The notes under the pieces: model-generated | Seen by the model: only the letters and a program-made list of their open reading frames with translations | Database searches by the model: none | Told to the model about the DNA's origin: nothing | From: Alphaproteobacteria bacterium | GTDB lineage: Bacteria; Pseudomonadota; Alphaproteobacteria; ATCC43930; CGMCC-115725 | Assembly (NCBI GenBank): GCA_017353855.1 | Contig: JAFMSA010000253.1 | Coordinates: 1 to 6,376 of the forward strand | Length of the DNA stretch: 6,376 bases | Direction of reading: 5' to 3' | In this document: positions 6,244-6,376 of the stretch, piece by piece | How the letters are laid out: every line of letters starts with the position of its first letter | Numbering within the stretch: position 1 is the first letter of the stretch | Translations under genes and position numbers: made by a program

Positions 6244-6376
6244 TCAGCAGGCCCGAACCAATCCCGGTCGCGTTGACTGTCAAACGCGTCGCGCGGCGGC
6301 TCGAGGTGGCGCCGTGGACCACGCTGCTCGATCTGCTGCGCGACCGGCTCGGCCCGATCGGCACGAAGAAGGGCTG
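6240..6376 (+). CDS. (2Fe-2S)-binding subunit of a xanthine dehydrogenase/CO dehydrogenase-type hydroxylase, N-terminal part (runs off right edge)
   Basis: The ATG at 6240-6242 overlaps the upstream OsmC stop by 4 bases (ATGA). The 45 complete codons in the window read through VALTVKRVARRLEVAPWTTL, then LDLLRDRLGPIGTKKG, with the edge falling inside a codon beginning TG. This matches the ferredoxin-like N-terminal domain of the small subunit of molybdenum hydroxylases. There, GTKKG-C is followed by the first cluster ligands in the form C-x-x-G-x-C-G-x-C, so the truncated last codon is expected to be cysteine. In this enzyme class the subunit passes electrons from a molybdopterin subunit to FAD, and those subunits would be expected further right. 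One odd point is Lys-Arg where a Gly-containing turn (N-G) is common after TV. Confidence 0.88.
   Translation, partial: MISRPEPIPVALTVKRVARRLEVAPWTTLLDLLRDRLGPIGTKKG

Noticed and set aside
1..6376. CRISPR array, tRNA, rRNA or an undescribed multi-gene defence system
   Set aside because: I saw no regularly spaced repeats, no tRNA-like cloverleaf or rRNA segments, and every multi-gene stretch is explained by ordinary metabolic families or mobile-element debris.

Overview
The window looks like a chromosomal or genomic-island segment of a high-GC alphaproteobacterium, most likely of the Bradyrhizobium/Rhodopseudomonas type. I infer this from the base composition and codon use, and from the resemblance of the proteins to families I know from that group: a DUF1254-type exported protein, a large serine recombinase tail, nitronate monooxygenase, a PaaG-like crotonase, and an OsmC gene coupled to a (2Fe-2S) subunit of a molybdenum hydroxylase. 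No database search was possible, so the family calls rest on recognised motifs.

Layout. (1) 1-331, minus strand: the N-terminal 110 residues of an exported DUF1254-family protein, running off the left edge. (2) 332-512: intergenic DNA with short tandem repeats. (3) About 513-1287, plus strand: decayed coding DNA, made up of an unrecognised start-less coding-like frame (513-869) and the N-terminal part of an AAA-family ATPase that breaks inside its Walker A motif (about 963-1287). (4) About 1305-1813, minus strand: the C-terminal part of a large serine recombinase, scattered over three frames. (5) About 1827-2016, plus strand: the last 60 or so residues of a zinc-type alcohol dehydrogenase, also in three frames. 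(6) 2171-5666, plus strand: four consecutive genes, each broken by frameshifts: a conserved protein of unknown function, an alpha/beta hydrolase, a nitronate monooxygenase with about seven frame changes, and an enoyl-CoA hydratase/isomerase whose last 16 or so residues have been replaced by an out-of-frame tail. (7) 5818 to the right end, plus strand: an intact OsmC-family peroxiredoxin overlapping by 4 bp the start of a (2Fe-2S)-binding subunit of a xanthine dehydrogenase/CO dehydrogenase-type enzyme.

How they fit together. The plus-strand genes from the alcohol dehydrogenase remnant to the (2Fe-2S) subunit share orientation and are closely spaced. They look like the remains of a small catabolic cluster (dehydrogenase, hydrolase, flavin monooxygenase, CoA-thioester chemistry, thiol peroxidase, molybdenum hydroxylase). 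Its left and central parts have decayed, and mobile-element debris lies at the left end. The two segments at the window edges (DUF1254 and OsmC/2Fe-2S) read cleanly. I see no CRISPR array, tRNA, rRNA or new defence system; the main interest is the dense gene decay and the junctions around the recombinase remnant.
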